A DNA stretch of 64,000 nt from an uncultured Opitutaceae bacterium (lineage in GTDB: Bacteria > Verrucomicrobiota > Verrucomicrobiia > Opitutales > Opitutaceae), in the NCBI GenBank assembly GCA_937958045.1, contig CALFXL010000028.1:21521-85520 (forward strand). The letters run 5' to 3'. The notes under the pieces were generated by a model that was not told the origin of the DNA, did no database searches, and worked only from the letters and a program-made list of their open reading frames with translations. Shown one piece after another: positions 21,628 to 29,989 of the stretch. Each line of letters starts with the position of its first letter. The first letter of the stretch is position 1. The position numbers and the translations under genes were made by a program.

Positions 21628-22083
21628 GTGAGTTTCCGTTCCGATCTCCGGAAAAAATCTTTCAGCAAGGCCGACTATGAGCAATTGGCCGCGTGGCGTT
21701 ATTCGCTTCGACGTTTTTTGCGTTTCAGCGAAGAGGCCGCGACGCAAGCGGGGCTCACGCCTCAGCAGCATCAAGCGTTGCTCGCCGTGCAAGGCATGCC
21801 CGGCCGCGAGGAAGCGACGGTGGGCGAACTCGCGGAGCGACTTCAGCTGAAACATCACAGCACCGTCGAGTTGGTGAATCGTCTCGAAAACGCCGGTCTG
21901 TTGAAACGGTCGGTGGGGACGGAAGATGCGCGACAAGTGCTGTTGAAAGTGACGCCAAAGGGCTTGCGTCTCCTCGAAAAACTCACGGCGGCGCATCGCG
22001 CGGAATTGAAGCGCGTCGGCCCCGAACTCGCCGCGGTGCTTTCGGAGGTCGTGGCGTCCGCGTCCGAAAGCGAAACGGAATGA
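21628..22083 (+). CDS. MarR-family transcriptional regulator
   Basis: A winged-helix DNA-binding protein of the MarR type, usually a ligand-released repressor. From the GTG at 21628 it has 151 residues. The wHTH is seen in TVGELAERLQLKHHSTVELVNRLENAGLLKRSVGTEDARQVLLKVTPKG, with helices on both sides for dimerisation. Another GTG at 21556 would overlap the end of the kinase gene by 29 bp and add a basic segment with no family match. The gene lies directly behind the sensor kinase on the same strand. The next small genes overlap one another, so this regulator may control that short chain. Confidence 0.85.
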   Translation: MSFRSDLRKKSFSKADYEQLAAWRYSLRRFLRFSEEAATQAGLTPQQHQALLAVQGMPGREEATVGELAERLQLKHHSTVELVNRLENAGLLKRSVGTEDARQVLLKVTPKGLRLLEKLTAAHRAELKRVGPELAAVLSEVVASASESETE

Positions 22084-22126
22084 GCGCGTCGTTTGCGCGC
22101 CCGCCCGGGTGCTCTCTTTTTTCTTT

Positions 22127-22225
22127 ATGAACCATATGCCGAATTCATTTCTGCGTCTTATTCCGCTCGTCGGACAAATGGGCCTCGCGGTGGGCGCGGG
22201 TTTCCTGATCTTCGCGCTGCTGTGA
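22127..22225 (+). CDS. Small single-pass membrane peptide (32 aa)
   Basis: ATG at 22127 gives MNHMPNSFLRLIPLVGQMGLAVGAGFLIFALL, mainly one hydrophobic helix. Its TGA overlaps the GTG of the next gene (GTGA), so translation is probably coupled. The string LVGQMGLAVGAGFLIFALL resembles the first helix of AtpZ/AtpI-type proteins, but the second helix is missing. It may be a relic or a real micropeptide; both readings are inference. Confidence 0.4.
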   Translation: MNHMPNSFLRLIPLVGQMGLAVGAGFLIFALL

Positions 22226-22608
22226 AGCGCTTCCGATACGCGCTCGATCCGCTTTGCGTGAGCGCTTGCGCGCTTTACGCGGTGAATCGCTTTGGCGTGA
22301 AACCGCATGTGGGATCGGAGTTTTTGCGCGGGCATTTCAACGACCTGCTGCTGATTCCCGCGGCGTTGCCATTTGTGTTGTGGATTAATCGCCGGCTTGG
22401 CTGGCGCCCGCATGACGCCCCGCCGAATGCTCGCGAGATCGCGCTGCACACAGCGCTCTGGGCGTTGATCTGCGAAGGCATCGGACCGCGATGGTTTCAG
22501 CAGGGCACCGCGGACTGGTGCGACGTCGTCGCCTACGCAACCGGAGCGGTGATCGCATGGATGCTGTGGAATCCGAAAAGCGCGCGGGCTCAGACGGAAG
22601 TCGCGTGA
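22222..22608 (+). CDS. Small conserved-type membrane protein, function unknown
   Basis: From the GTG at 22222 it has 128 residues, with about four hydrophobic segments (CVSACALYAVNRF, DLLLIPAALPFVLWI, LHTALWALICEGIG, VVAYATGAVIAWMLW). The last part, DWCDVVAYATGAVIAWMLWN, has the D-x-x-D-V-x-A-Y-x-x-G shape seen in VanZ-like proteins, a weak resemblance only. Start and stop both overlap neighbours by GTGA (22222 and 22605), indicating a translationally coupled chain. No function can be assigned. Confidence 0.75.
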   Translation: MKRFRYALDPLCVSACALYAVNRFGVKPHVGSEFLRGHFNDLLLIPAALPFVLWINRRLGWRPHDAPPNAREIALHTALWALICEGIGPRWFQQGTADWCDVVAYATGAVIAWMLWNPKSARAQTEVA

Positions 22609-23324
22609 GGAGCTTCGATCGGCTCGCGCCGCATTATCGCTGGATGGAAGCGATGCTCGCGGGATCGATTCTGCAACGCGCGCGCACGCGATGGTTCGAT
22701 CATCTGAGTGGACGACGACGTCTCTTGATCGTCGGCGAAGGCCCGGGACGAACGCTCGAAGTTATTCGGAGGCGACTTCCAGCGCTCGCGGTCACCGTTG
22801 TCGAAGCCAGCGGCGGCATGATCGCGGCGGCGAAACGACGACTCGCGAAAACGCAGATCGACGCTGAAAACGTGACATGGATTCACGCCGACGTGCGCTC
22901 GTGGCTCGCGGAAAGAACGGTGCGCACGAATGGTGAAAACGAGGCGAGATTCGACGCGGTGCTCACGCCCTTCGTGCTCGATTGTTTTTCGCCGAAGGAT
23001 GTCGACGCGATCGTCGCCGGCATTGCGCGACAAACGAGCGATGACGCGCTTTGGTTGTTGTCGGATTTTTGCGTGCCGGCGAGCGGCTGGAAACGATGGC
23101 GTGCGCGCTGGGTGCACGGGGTGATGTATGCTTTTTTCCGCGCAGCGACACGCTTGGATGCGCGCCGACTCACGCCGCCGGATGATGCGTTGATGCGCGC
23201 GGGCTTTGCGCTGACGGAGCGCGCGTTGTTCAACGCGGAGCTCATCCACAGCGACGTGTGGACAACAAAAACGCCGCGGGTCGGCGGCGCTTTGACGAGA
23301 ACGAAGTCGCGAGAATTTAGCTGA
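22605..23324 (+). CDS. Class I SAM-dependent methyltransferase
   Basis: The GTG at 22605 overlaps the previous stop and gives 239 residues beginning MRSFDRLAPHYRWMEAMLAG, the common N-terminus of this methyltransferase group (F-D-x-x-A-x-x-Y). Motif I is LLIVGEGPGRTLEVI (residues 40-54) and the acidic end of strand 2 is VVEASGGMI. Motif IV is DAVLTPFVLDCFSP. The substrate is unknown. An in-frame ATG at 22557 is less likely. The 3' end overlaps the convergent sufS gene by 8 bp. Confidence 0.88.
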   Translation: MRSFDRLAPHYRWMEAMLAGSILQRARTRWFDHLSGRRRLLIVGEGPGRTLEVIRRRLPALAVTVVEASGGMIAAAKRRLAKTQIDAENVTWIHADVRSWLAERTVRTNGENEARFDAVLTPFVLDCFSPKDVDAIVAGIARQTSDDALWLLSDFCVPASGWKRWRARWVHGVMYAFFRAATRLDARRLTPPDDALMRAGFALTERALFNAELIHSDVWTTKTPRVGGALTRTKSREFS

Positions 23325-24600
23325 AGAACTTCAGGATGCGCCGCATCGACGCGACGAGCACATCGATGTCTTCCGGCGTGTTGTACACGTAGAAACTCGC
23401 GCGAACGGTGCTCGGCAGACCGAGCTTTTTCATGAGCGGTTGATTGCAATGATGGCCACCGCGCAGCGCGACACCGTCTTGGTCGGCGAAGGTGACGACA
23501 TCGTGCGCATGCGCGTCTTGAAGCGCGAAGCTGACGAGGCCGCCGCGTTTACCTTTGGGACCGAGGATGCGGATGCCGGGCAGTTCGCTCAACGCGGCAT
23601 ACGCTTTTTCGGCGAGACCGTCATCGTGTGCGGCGATTTTGTCGCGACCGAGCAAGTCGAGATAATCCATCGCGGCGTGCAGGCCGATCGCATCGGCGAC
23701 ATTGGGCGTGCCGGCTTCGAAACGCTCGGGCGAGGGCTTCCATTTGCTTTGGAAAAATTCGACCTGCGAAATCATGCCGCCGCCGCCTTGCCACGGAGGC
23801 ATCGCGTCGAGCAATGCGCGACGTCCGTAGAGAATGCCGATGCCGGTGGGACCGGCCATCTTGTGGCCGGAGAACGCGAGGAAGTCGCAGTCGATTTTTT
23901 GAACATCGAGCGGTTCGTGTCCGGACGATTGCGCGGCGTCGACGACAGTGATGGCGCCGACTTTTTTCGCGCGCGCGCAAAGATCGGCGACGGGATTGAT
24001 GACGCCGAGCGTGTTGGAAATGTGCGTGAACGCGAAAATCTTCACCTCGGGCGTGAGGAGTTTGTCGAGCGAGTCGAGGTCGAGACCATGCTCGGCGTTT
24101 TCTCCGGCGACAGGCACGTAGCGCAACGTCGCGCCGGTGCGTTGCGCGAGCAGCTGCCACGGCACGAGATTGGAGTGATGCTCCATCTCGGTGAGCAAAA
24201 TGACGTCGCCCGCTTTCAAGTTGGCGGGGCCCCAGCTTTGCGCGACGAGGTTGATGGATTCGGTGGTGCCGCGGGTGAAAACGACTTCCTCCGGTGCAGC
24301 GGCGTTGATGAAACGCGCGGCGCGAGCGCGGGCGGCTTCGTAGCCATCGGTCGCGCGCATGGAGAGCGCGTGGAGCCCGCGGTGAACATTGCTGTTGTCG
24401 GCTTCGTAGAAGCGCGAAAGCACATCGATCACCGTGCGCGGCTTGTGCGTGGTGGCGGCGTTGTCGAGATACACGAGCGGCTTGGAGCCGACGTGTTGAT
24501 GCAGCACCGGAAAATCGGCGCGGACATCACGCCAGCCCTGAAGATCGACGCGCGGCGGGAGCTGCAAAACAGGAAGAACGGGAGCGGGCGCGGCGCTCAT
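23317..24600 (-). CDS. sufS: Cysteine desulfurase SufS
   Basis: A PLP enzyme releasing sulfur from cysteine for Fe-S cluster assembly. From the ATG at 24600 it has 427 residues. Lys247 in FSGHKMAGPTG binds PLP, and Cys385 in RGGHHCNQPLM is the persulfide-forming residue. The spacing is that of group II (SufS/CsdA) desulfurases. Its ATG overlaps the sufU TGA by 4 bp (ATGA), so the pair is translationally coupled. sufB, sufC and sufD are not in the window. An upstream extension to 24660 lies inside sufU and is rejected. Confidence 0.96.
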   Translation of the reverse strand: MSAAPAPVLPVLQLPPRVDLQGWRDVRADFPVLHQHVGSKPLVYLDNAATTHKPRTVIDVLSRFYEADNSNVHRGLHALSMRATDGYEAARARAARFINAAAPEEVVFTRGTTESINLVAQSWGPANLKAGDVILLTEMEHHSNLVPWQLLAQRTGATLRYVPVAGENAEHGLDLDSLDKLLTPEVKIFAFTHISNTLGVINPVADLCARAKKVGAITVVDAAQSSGHEPLDVQKIDCDFLAFSGHKMAGPTGIGILYGRRALLDAMPPWQGGGGMISQVEFFQSKWKPSPERFEAGTPNVADAIGLHAAMDYLDLLGRDKIAAHDDGLAEKAYAALSELPGIRILGPKGKRGGLVSFALQDAHAHDVVTFADQDGVALRGGHHCNQPLMKKLGLPSTVRASFYVYNTPEDIDVLVASMRRILKFFS

Positions 24601-25031
24601 GGCTGGCCCTCCGGTTGTTTGAGCGCATCGATCGCGGCGTGCCACGAGAGTGTGGCGCATTTGATGCGGGCCGGATACGCGTGTACGCCGGCAAACGCGG
24701 CGAGTTCGGTGAATTCTTCGGGCTCTTCGCCGGTTTTCACGATGCGGGCGAATTCCTCGTAAGCCTTTTCAGCCTCCTCGAGATTTTTGCCCTTGAGCTG
24801 GGTGGTCATGAGCGAAGCCGAAGCCTGCGAAATGGCGCAGCCGGAACCTTCGAAACTAATCGCGTCAATGCGGCCGTCGGGCGTGGTGTGCAGGTAAACC
24901 GTGCAGTTGTCGCCACACGTCGGATTGTCGCCGGTGGCGTAGCGATTGGCCGTGGGCAGTTTACCGCGATTACGCGGCCGCTTGTTGTGATCGAGGATGA
25001 CGGATTGATAGAGATCGCTGAGATCGCTCAT
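24597..25031 (-). CDS. sufU: Fe-S assembly sulfurtransferase SufU
   Basis: SufU is a zinc-dependent IscU-like protein that accepts sulfur from SufS. From the ATG at 25031 it has 144 residues. The ligand set is Cys39 and Asp41 (NPTCGDNC), Cys65 (GSGCAISQASASLM) and Cys125 (RIKCATLSW), and it has the insertion between the second and third cysteine motifs that separates SufU from IscU. It is the first gene of a sufU-sufS pair. The 200 bp upstream show no clear promoter. Confidence 0.95.
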   Translation of the reverse strand: MSDLSDLYQSVILDHNKRPRNRGKLPTANRYATGDNPTCGDNCTVYLHTTPDGRIDAISFEGSGCAISQASASLMTTQLKGKNLEEAEKAYEEFARIVKTGEEPEEFTELAAFAGVHAYPARIKCATLSWHAAIDALKQPEGQP

Positions 25032-25233
25032 GGAAGGCCCGGAACGTAGAGGAAACCGCGCCGGAGGCAAAGCCGGGTTTCAAAAGAAAACGCGGTTCGC
25101 AGGCGGAGCTCGCTGACAAGCCATTGCGACGCAAGGGAAAGACGCGCGAGGACGGCGGGCGCGCCCAGCGGACAGTGCGGAGCATTGTCCCGACCTGGGC
25201 TGAGGCGGACGCGAGGCGTGAATGTGCGCGTGG

Positions 25234-25557
25234 CTAGCGCTGCTCTTCTAAGGATTCGTCGAGTTCCTTGATGAACTTTTCCTTCTGCGCCTTCTCTTTT
25301 TGTTTTTTGCGCCACTCGGCTTCCGCCTTGGCGTCGGCGAGAGAGATTTCGTGCGCAGCGCGTTCGCGGGCTTCTTCGGGAGTGAGATTCGGGTACAACG
25401 CGCGCAGCATGCTGGCGCGTTCGCGGACGCGCACTTCGGTCGACACTGCGGGCAGAGGCGCGGCGCGTTCCTGCACCGGGCTGTCCACGCAGGCGCAAAA
25501 CATGAGCGAGGCGACGGGCGCCGCGAGAAGGATGAAACGACGAAGCGTGGAGTTCAT
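25234..25557 (-). CDS. Small probable lipoprotein with charged coiled-coil tail
   Basis: From the ATG at 25557 it has 107 residues. The N-terminus MNSTLRRFILLAAPVASLMFCACVDSP is a signal with a cysteine-containing, imperfect lipobox (LMFC or FCAC). Residues about 40-107 are strongly charged and alpha-helical (LTPEEARERAAHEISLADAKAEAEWRKKQ and onward), likely a short coiled coil. No family was recognised. It lies 87 bp after the LpxR-like gene on the same strand and may be cotranscribed with it. Confidence 0.7.
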   Translation of the reverse strand: MNSTLRRFILLAAPVASLMFCACVDSPVQERAAPLPAVSTEVRVRERASMLRALYPNLTPEEARERAAHEISLADAKAEAEWRKKQKEKAQKEKFIKELDESLEEQR

Positions 25558-25644
25558 GGGGTAAAGCCGAGGGACGTGCGCGCTGGTGACACGAGTGCCG
25601 CGAGCGGTGTCGTGTGTCACTAGACACCGCTCGCAGGGCGGAGT

Positions 25645-26769
25645 TCAGAAAGCGCGCGACAGCGAGACGGAACCGAACTCGTTGAACTCTTCGGGCTGTC
25701 CGTCGAATTCCCGGGTGCGGTAGGTTTGCGCGAACGTGAGCTGCCATTTGCCGGCGATCAGACCGAAGCCGTAGCTCAAGTCGGCCACCAGCGGTTTTTT
25801 GTCCACGCTGGGGCTGTCTTCCCACGTGTTGCCATCGAGAAAGATGTCGCGTGCGACGGCGCGTCCATCGGCGATGGCGAAGAGATAAAAGCTCCAGCTG
25901 CGGCGCGGCGAAACGCGCGGATCGTAGTCGTCGAGCGGTGCGTTCACCGTGCCGCCTGGACGGATGAGTTTCACGCCGAAGTCGCTGGGCAGATTGATGC
26001 CGAGGCGCACGGAGGCGCCGGCGTTGGCGTGCGTTTGTACATTGCCGAGGCTCGCGCCGAGATGCGGGATGAGGTCGACGCCGAGCGAGTTGCTGAACGC
26101 GCGCGCGTAGAGGCGCCAATTGCGTTCATAGATGACGTTTACGCCGACCTCATCTTCGAGCTGATATTCCCAGCCATTGGGACGCGAATCGTTGATCCAT
26201 TCGTGTACGTGACGCTGCGTGGTGTCGGCGTAGGAATGCGGACCGATCATGCCGACTTGGATCGACAGCGTGTCCATGATCGTCGCGGTTTTGCTGACGA
26301 AATTGAGTTCCGCGTATGTCCAACCCGCGTACGGACGATCGTTGGGATCGGGCACGAATGCGTCGGTGTCTTGCGGCGTGTAGATGTTTTGGCCGAGTGC
26401 GAAGCCGAAGTTTTTCTGCGCGCCCTCGCGATTGATGAACGGAAGAACCTCCAAGAAACGTCGACGCGCCCCTTCGCGGCCCCACGTGCTCAAGTCGGCG
26501 GAGAGCCAGGAGAACTTCGCTCCATTGGTGTAGTGACGATCGGTGCCGCCGAAGTAGTCGTTCTCGAAATAAATGCTGAAGACGGGAGCGGAGCGTGCGC
26601 GCGCCGAACCGTTTTCATCGAGAGTAGGTCCCGGACCGGTGATGGACGGCGGCTCGCCCTCGGCGGATGTCGTCGCTTGTGCGAAAGCGGACGAAGAAAG
26701 CGCGAGCAAAACGGCTGCCGCGCCACCACGCATCGCGATAAAAGAAGAGGAGTGAAACAGTGTGTGCAT
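25645..26769 (-). CDS. LpxR-family outer-membrane lipid A deacylase
   Basis: LpxR (DUF2219) is a calcium-dependent 12-stranded outer-membrane barrel that removes the 3'-acyloxyacyl chain from lipid A. The 374-residue protein has a signal ending SSSAFA-Q (residue 30). The family motif FENDYFGGTDRHYTNG holds Asn70 and Asp71, and TQRHVHEWIND holds His189, the position of the catalytic His. The last residue is Phe (LSRAF), as expected for a barrel. It is longer than Salmonella LpxR (about 319) because of an N-terminal linker. It implies LPS with acyloxyacyl lipid A, or surface remodelling. Activity is not proven. Confidence 0.9.
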   Translation of the reverse strand: MHTLFHSSSFIAMRGGAAAVLLALSSSAFAQATTSAEGEPPSITGPGPTLDENGSARARSAPVFSIYFENDYFGGTDRHYTNGAKFSWLSADLSTWGREGARRRFLEVLPFINREGAQKNFGFALGQNIYTPQDTDAFVPDPNDRPYAGWTYAELNFVSKTATIMDTLSIQVGMIGPHSYADTTQRHVHEWINDSRPNGWEYQLEDEVGVNVIYERNWRLYARAFSNSLGVDLIPHLGASLGNVQTHANAGASVRLGINLPSDFGVKLIRPGGTVNAPLDDYDPRVSPRRSWSFYLFAIADGRAVARDIFLDGNTWEDSPSVDKKPLVADLSYGFGLIAGKWQLTFAQTYRTREFDGQPEEFNEFGSVSLSRAF

Positions 26770-27045
26770 GATGCCCAGAAAGTGGGCGGAGCACGGCGAA
26801 TGTTCCCGATGGTGCGCGGTTTTATCGTTTATAAGTTATTGTTTTTCAGCGTAATGCAAAATGCTAAGTGGCGATGCTTCGAGGCGGGCAATGTGCAGTG
26901 CCGCACGGTTTTGCGCGCTCGAAACCTCCGGTGTTCAAACTCGCATGGTAGCGCACGCGGGAGGCTTACACAGCGTAACGCGCATGTCTGTATTTGATTT
27001 TTGGATACGTTACGGTCGTGCGAATGTCTGCGGGGGGCGTGGGAT
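26770..27045. other. Intergenic stretch without a gene
   Basis: About 275 bp between the LpxR-like gene start and the promoter before homospermidine synthase. It must contain the LpxR-like promoter. The short frames here are arginine- and histidine-rich and look spurious; no other structure was seen. Confidence 0.4.
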
Positions 27046-27075
27046 TTGACAGAAGCGTTTTTGTTTTTGCATACT
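27046..27075 (+). promoter_or_regulatory. Strong sigma-70 promoter before homospermidine synthase
   Basis: A perfect -35 TTGACA (27046-27051), an 18-nt T-rich spacer and -10 CATACT (27070-27075, 4 of 6). Transcription from about 27082 would give a leader of roughly 250 nt. Confidence 0.55.
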
Positions 27076-27155
27076 CGAGAGGTGAAACCGATCCGGCATA
27101 GATCGAACGTCTTTCGCCCGCGCCTGCGCGCGGGAGTGGAGCCGTTCATCCTGCT

Positions 27156-27271
27156 AGGGTGACCGGTGTCGTGAGTTGAACGAATCGGGCTTGGGCGCAA
27201 CTGCGCCGGCCGATCGTTACCACAGGCACCGGCAGCGAAACTCCACCCTGCGCGGAAAATTTCATCCGCGC
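27156..27271 (+). ncRNA. Candidate structured RNA leader of homospermidine synthase
   Basis: Nested helices are visible. P1 is AGGGTG/CACCCT (27156-27161 with 27244-27249). P2 is CCGGTG/CACCGG (27163-27168 with 27227-27232). P3 is AACG-a-ATCGG/CCGATCGTT (27179-27188 with 27210-27218, one bulged A). P4 is GGCGC/GCGCC (27194-27207). A separate hairpin GCGCGG/CCGCGC (27250-27271) follows. Single-stranded CAGCGAAACTC joins P2 to P1. The layout resembles a riboswitch aptamer plus expression platform, but no known family (SAM, TPP, cobalamin, ZTP, guanidine) was matched by eye. Confidence 0.4.
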
Positions 27272-27335
27272 GCCAACCAACTGCGTCCGTCGCCGCATGG
27301 GCTTTCTCACGGGCGCGTCCTCTCGTTCGCTAACT

Positions 27336-28781
27336 ATGGAATTCAAAAACAATGTCCTCATCATTGGTTATGGCATCGTCGCGCAGGCGTTGCTGCCGAT
27401 GTTGCTCAAACATCTTCGCGTGCCCGCGGAGCACATCACGGTGATCGATCTCGCGGATCGTGGCGGCACGTTGCGGCCATGGACGGCGCGCGGCGTGAAA
27501 TTCGTGCACGAAAAAGTGACGGCGTTCAGCCTCGGTCGTCTGCTGTCCGCGCATGTGAAGCCGGGCGATCTGATCGTCGATCTCGCGTGGAGCGTGGAGT
27601 TCTTCGACATCATCCGCTGGGCGCACGACAACCAGGTGTTGTACGTGAACGCCTCGCTCGAGTCGTGGGATCCGTCCGCGGATTCGCAGCAGCGTCCGAC
27701 GATGGACAAAACGCTTTATGCGCGCTACGTGCGCTTGCTGGCGCTGAAAGATAAATGGCGCGAAGGCCCGACCGCGGTCGTCGATCACGGCTCGAATCCC
27801 GGCCTCGTTTCTCATTTCACCAAAAAAGGTCTGCTCGACATCGCGGAGGCGGCGCTGCGCGAAAAAGTGCTTCCTGCGGCGCAGGCGAAACGTGTGCAAC
27901 GCAGCGCGGAGGCGAAGGATTTCGCTGCGCTCGCGCAGGCGCTGGAGGTTCGCGTCATTCATTGCAGCGAACGCGATACGCAGCGCGCGAACACGGCGAA
28001 AGCGCCGGACGAATTCGTCAACACATGGAGTGTCGAAGGCATGTGGGAAGAATCGATCGCGCCGGTCGAACTCGGCTGGGGCACGCATGAGAAAACGCTA
28101 CCGCCGCGTGCGCTGAAACCGGAGCATGGACCGCGCAATCAGATCGTGCTGCCGCAAATGGGCATGAACACATGGGTGCGCACCTGGGTGCCGGAAGAAG
28201 AGGTCGTCGGCATGGCGGTGCCCCATGGCGAAGCATTTGGCCTGTCGCATGCACTCACGCTTCGCGATGGAGATCGCGCGGTGTATCGGCCGACCGTTTA
28301 TTACGCATATGTGCCGAGCAACGATGCGCTCGTGTCGTTGCATGAACTGCGTGCCCGCAATTACGAACTGCATCCGCGCAAGCGCATCCTCACCGACGAA
28401 ATCGTGACGGGCACGGATCGCGTCGGCGCGTTGATCATGGGCCACGCGTTTCGCTCGTGGTGGACGGGCAGCGTGCTCTCGATCGCGGAGGCGCGCAAAA
28501 AAGTGCCGGGCGTCAACGCGACCTCGGTGCAGGTCGCGGCCGGTGTGCTCGCGGCGGTGTTGTGGTCGCTACGCAATCCGCGGCGCGGGCTTTGCCTGCC
28601 CGAAGATTTGCCGCACGAGGAAGTGTTGCGCGATGCGAAGCCGTATCTCGGCGAGACGGTATCGGTGCGTTCGGACTGGACGCCGCTCGTGCAGCAACGC
28701 GTGTACTTCGAGGAAAACGAAGACGCGTGCGTCGATCGCGAGGATCCGTGGCAATTCCAGAACTTCGTTTTCCGTCCGTAA
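27336..28781 (+). CDS. Homospermidine synthase
   Basis: An NAD-dependent enzyme making sym-homospermidine from two putrescines, or putrescine and spermidine, in polyamine biosynthesis. From the ATG at 27336 it has 481 residues, close to the Blastochloris viridis enzyme. The Rossmann motif is VLIIGYGIVAQALL. Family segments include LADRGGTLRPWTARGVKF, DLIVDLAWSVEFFDIIRW and VVDHGSNPGLVSHFTKKGL. The long leader with a strong promoter suggests regulated expression. No other polyamine gene is nearby. A frame starting at 27297 has an unlikely extra N-terminus and would sit in the structured leader. Confidence 0.94.
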   Translation: MEFKNNVLIIGYGIVAQALLPMLLKHLRVPAEHITVIDLADRGGTLRPWTARGVKFVHEKVTAFSLGRLLSAHVKPGDLIVDLAWSVEFFDIIRWAHDNQVLYVNASLESWDPSADSQQRPTMDKTLYARYVRLLALKDKWREGPTAVVDHGSNPGLVSHFTKKGLLDIAEAALREKVLPAAQAKRVQRSAEAKDFAALAQALEVRVIHCSERDTQRANTAKAPDEFVNTWSVEGMWEESIAPVELGWGTHEKTLPPRALKPEHGPRNQIVLPQMGMNTWVRTWVPEEEVVGMAVPHGEAFGLSHALTLRDGDRAVYRPTVYYAYVPSNDALVSLHELRARNYELHPRKRILTDEIVTGTDRVGALIMGHAFRSWWTGSVLSIAEARKKVPGVNATSVQVAAGVLAAVLWSLRNPRRGLCLPEDLPHEEVLRDAKPYLGETVSVRSDWTPLVQQRVYFEENEDACVDREDPWQFQNFVFRP

Positions 28782-28791
28782 CGAAAGCGCA

Positions 28792-29283
28792 TCAGCCCGC
28801 GTTTGTCCGCTGATCCTGCGTGGCAAATGCGAGGCGCGCGGTGCGCAGACGATGACTCTCGGTTTGGGCGTGTTGTGCGAGCGCGCGTTGTTTGAGCGTG
28901 GCGAAATGGACGTGACGCAGCGCGGGATCTTCGAGCGTTTCAAGCGCGGTCCAGAGCGCGTGTTTGCCGAGGATGCCGAGCGAGAGCGCTTCGAGCGCTT
29001 CAAACGCACCGCGATCGCCGGACGGCGTGCGGCTGAGTTTGAGACGGCTGATTTTTTCGCCGAGACGCGCGAGGAGGTTTTTCACGCGACTCGGTTTGAA
29101 CCCGAGATTGCGCACGAGCGTTTCGAGTTGCTGGCGATCGTGGGAAATCTCGCGAAAGAGATGCGCGGCGAGTTCGCGAAGCAGCGGGTCGCTGTCGTGA
29201 CGCGCGAGACGCCGCACCATTTTTAGCGCAAAAGCGGCGCCGGCGAGGTGGTCGTTGAGGTAAGTGCCGATCGACGCGTCCAT
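28792..29283 (-). CDS. Conserved-type helical protein, function unknown
   Basis: From the ATG at 29283 it has 163 residues beginning MDASIGTYLNDHLAGAAFALKMVRRLARH. It is almost wholly alpha-helical, with repeated H, E and D residues (LNDHLAG, HLFREISHDRQQLETLV) in the manner of ferritin-like or DUF892-type four-helix bundles, but a complete metal ligand set was not identified. It is convergent with homospermidine synthase, with only 10 bp between stops. A longer frame to 29439 adds a basic segment that would fill the divergent promoter region and is less likely. Confidence 0.65.
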   Translation of the reverse strand: MDASIGTYLNDHLAGAAFALKMVRRLARHDSDPLLRELAAHLFREISHDRQQLETLVRNLGFKPSRVKNLLARLGEKISRLKLSRTPSGDRGAFEALEALSLGILGKHALWTALETLEDPALRHVHFATLKQRALAQHAQTESHRLRTARLAFATQDQRTNAG

Positions 29284-29440
29284 GATGTCGGGATAGTGCG
29301 CCGGTCGGGGCGTCAGTTCCGCTGAAAGAAAACGATACGCAACGCGCGCTGAACGGGCGGTTGACGCCGGTGAGCGTTCCCAATCTCGTCTGAACATTGC
29401 GGCGAGGAGGCGGTCTTTTTTCGAACCCCACATCCCCATT

Positions 29441-29893
29441 ATGTTTCTTGATTCACTCAGACGCTTTGGCGCGATCGCGGTGTTCGCGATTTTATCCGTC
29501 GGCGGTGCAACCGCGCAGACGTTTTCTGGAACGACGTTGATCGACTTCGATGCAGCCGGTTACGCGAACTACACGCTCTCGTTTCAGGCGGTGGTGACCG
29601 TCGGTGAGAATGGCTTGGCCACGGCTTATGCGGGATATGGCGATTTCGCGGAGATGTCGTACGGGAGCCACGGCGAGGCCGGAGTGGGCATCGTTTTGGA
29701 AAACATCCAAAAAGTCGGCGGCCAATGGGTCGCGGCGACGGCGACGGTATCGGTTTACGATGCGGAAACCCAGGAGTACGAAACGTCGGTCTTTTATTCA
29801 GTGGCGCTCGATGCGGCCGGGGAAGTTTTCGGCGAAGCGGAGTTTGAAGACGACTCCGTGATCGCGGTTCGCGGCACGCTGACCGGTTTCTGA
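29441..29893 (+). CDS. Secreted protein of unknown function
   Basis: A 150-residue product with signal peptide MFLDSLRRFGAIAVFAILSVGGATA-Q. The mature part is acidic, poor in cysteine, with alternating beta-strand-like segments (YTLSFQAVVTVGENGLATAYAGYG, QWVAATATVSVYDAETQEYETSVFYSVAL), suggesting a small beta-sandwich or barrel. No family was recognised. It is convergent with another secreted orphan at 29990-30508, with one hairpin between them. Confidence 0.7.
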   Translation: MFLDSLRRFGAIAVFAILSVGGATAQTFSGTTLIDFDAAGYANYTLSFQAVVTVGENGLATAYAGYGDFAEMSYGSHGEAGVGIVLENIQKVGGQWVAATATVSVYDAETQEYETSVFYSVALDAAGEVFGEAEFEDDSVIAVRGTLTGF

Positions 29894-29913
29894 GCGGCGG
29901 ACTTTCCAAAAAC

Positions 29914-29950
29914 ACAAGCCGGGTCACGCATCGAAGCGCGGCCCGGCTTG
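29914..29950. terminator. Bidirectional terminator between convergent secreted orphans
   Basis: CAAGCCGGG-T-CACGC / GCGCGG-CCCGGCTTG with loop ATCGAA. It is preceded by CCAAAAACA and followed by TTGTTT, so it can end both flanking transcripts. Confidence 0.75.
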
Positions 29951-29989
29951 TTGTTTAGCATGCGTCGCGCGAAGGCGGCGCGGGAAGGG

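Noticed and set aside
25028..26119. 363-codon minus-strand frame across the sufU-LpxR region
   Set aside because: It crosses the lipoprotein gene and part of the LpxR-like gene in another frame, with low-complexity Arg/Ala composition.
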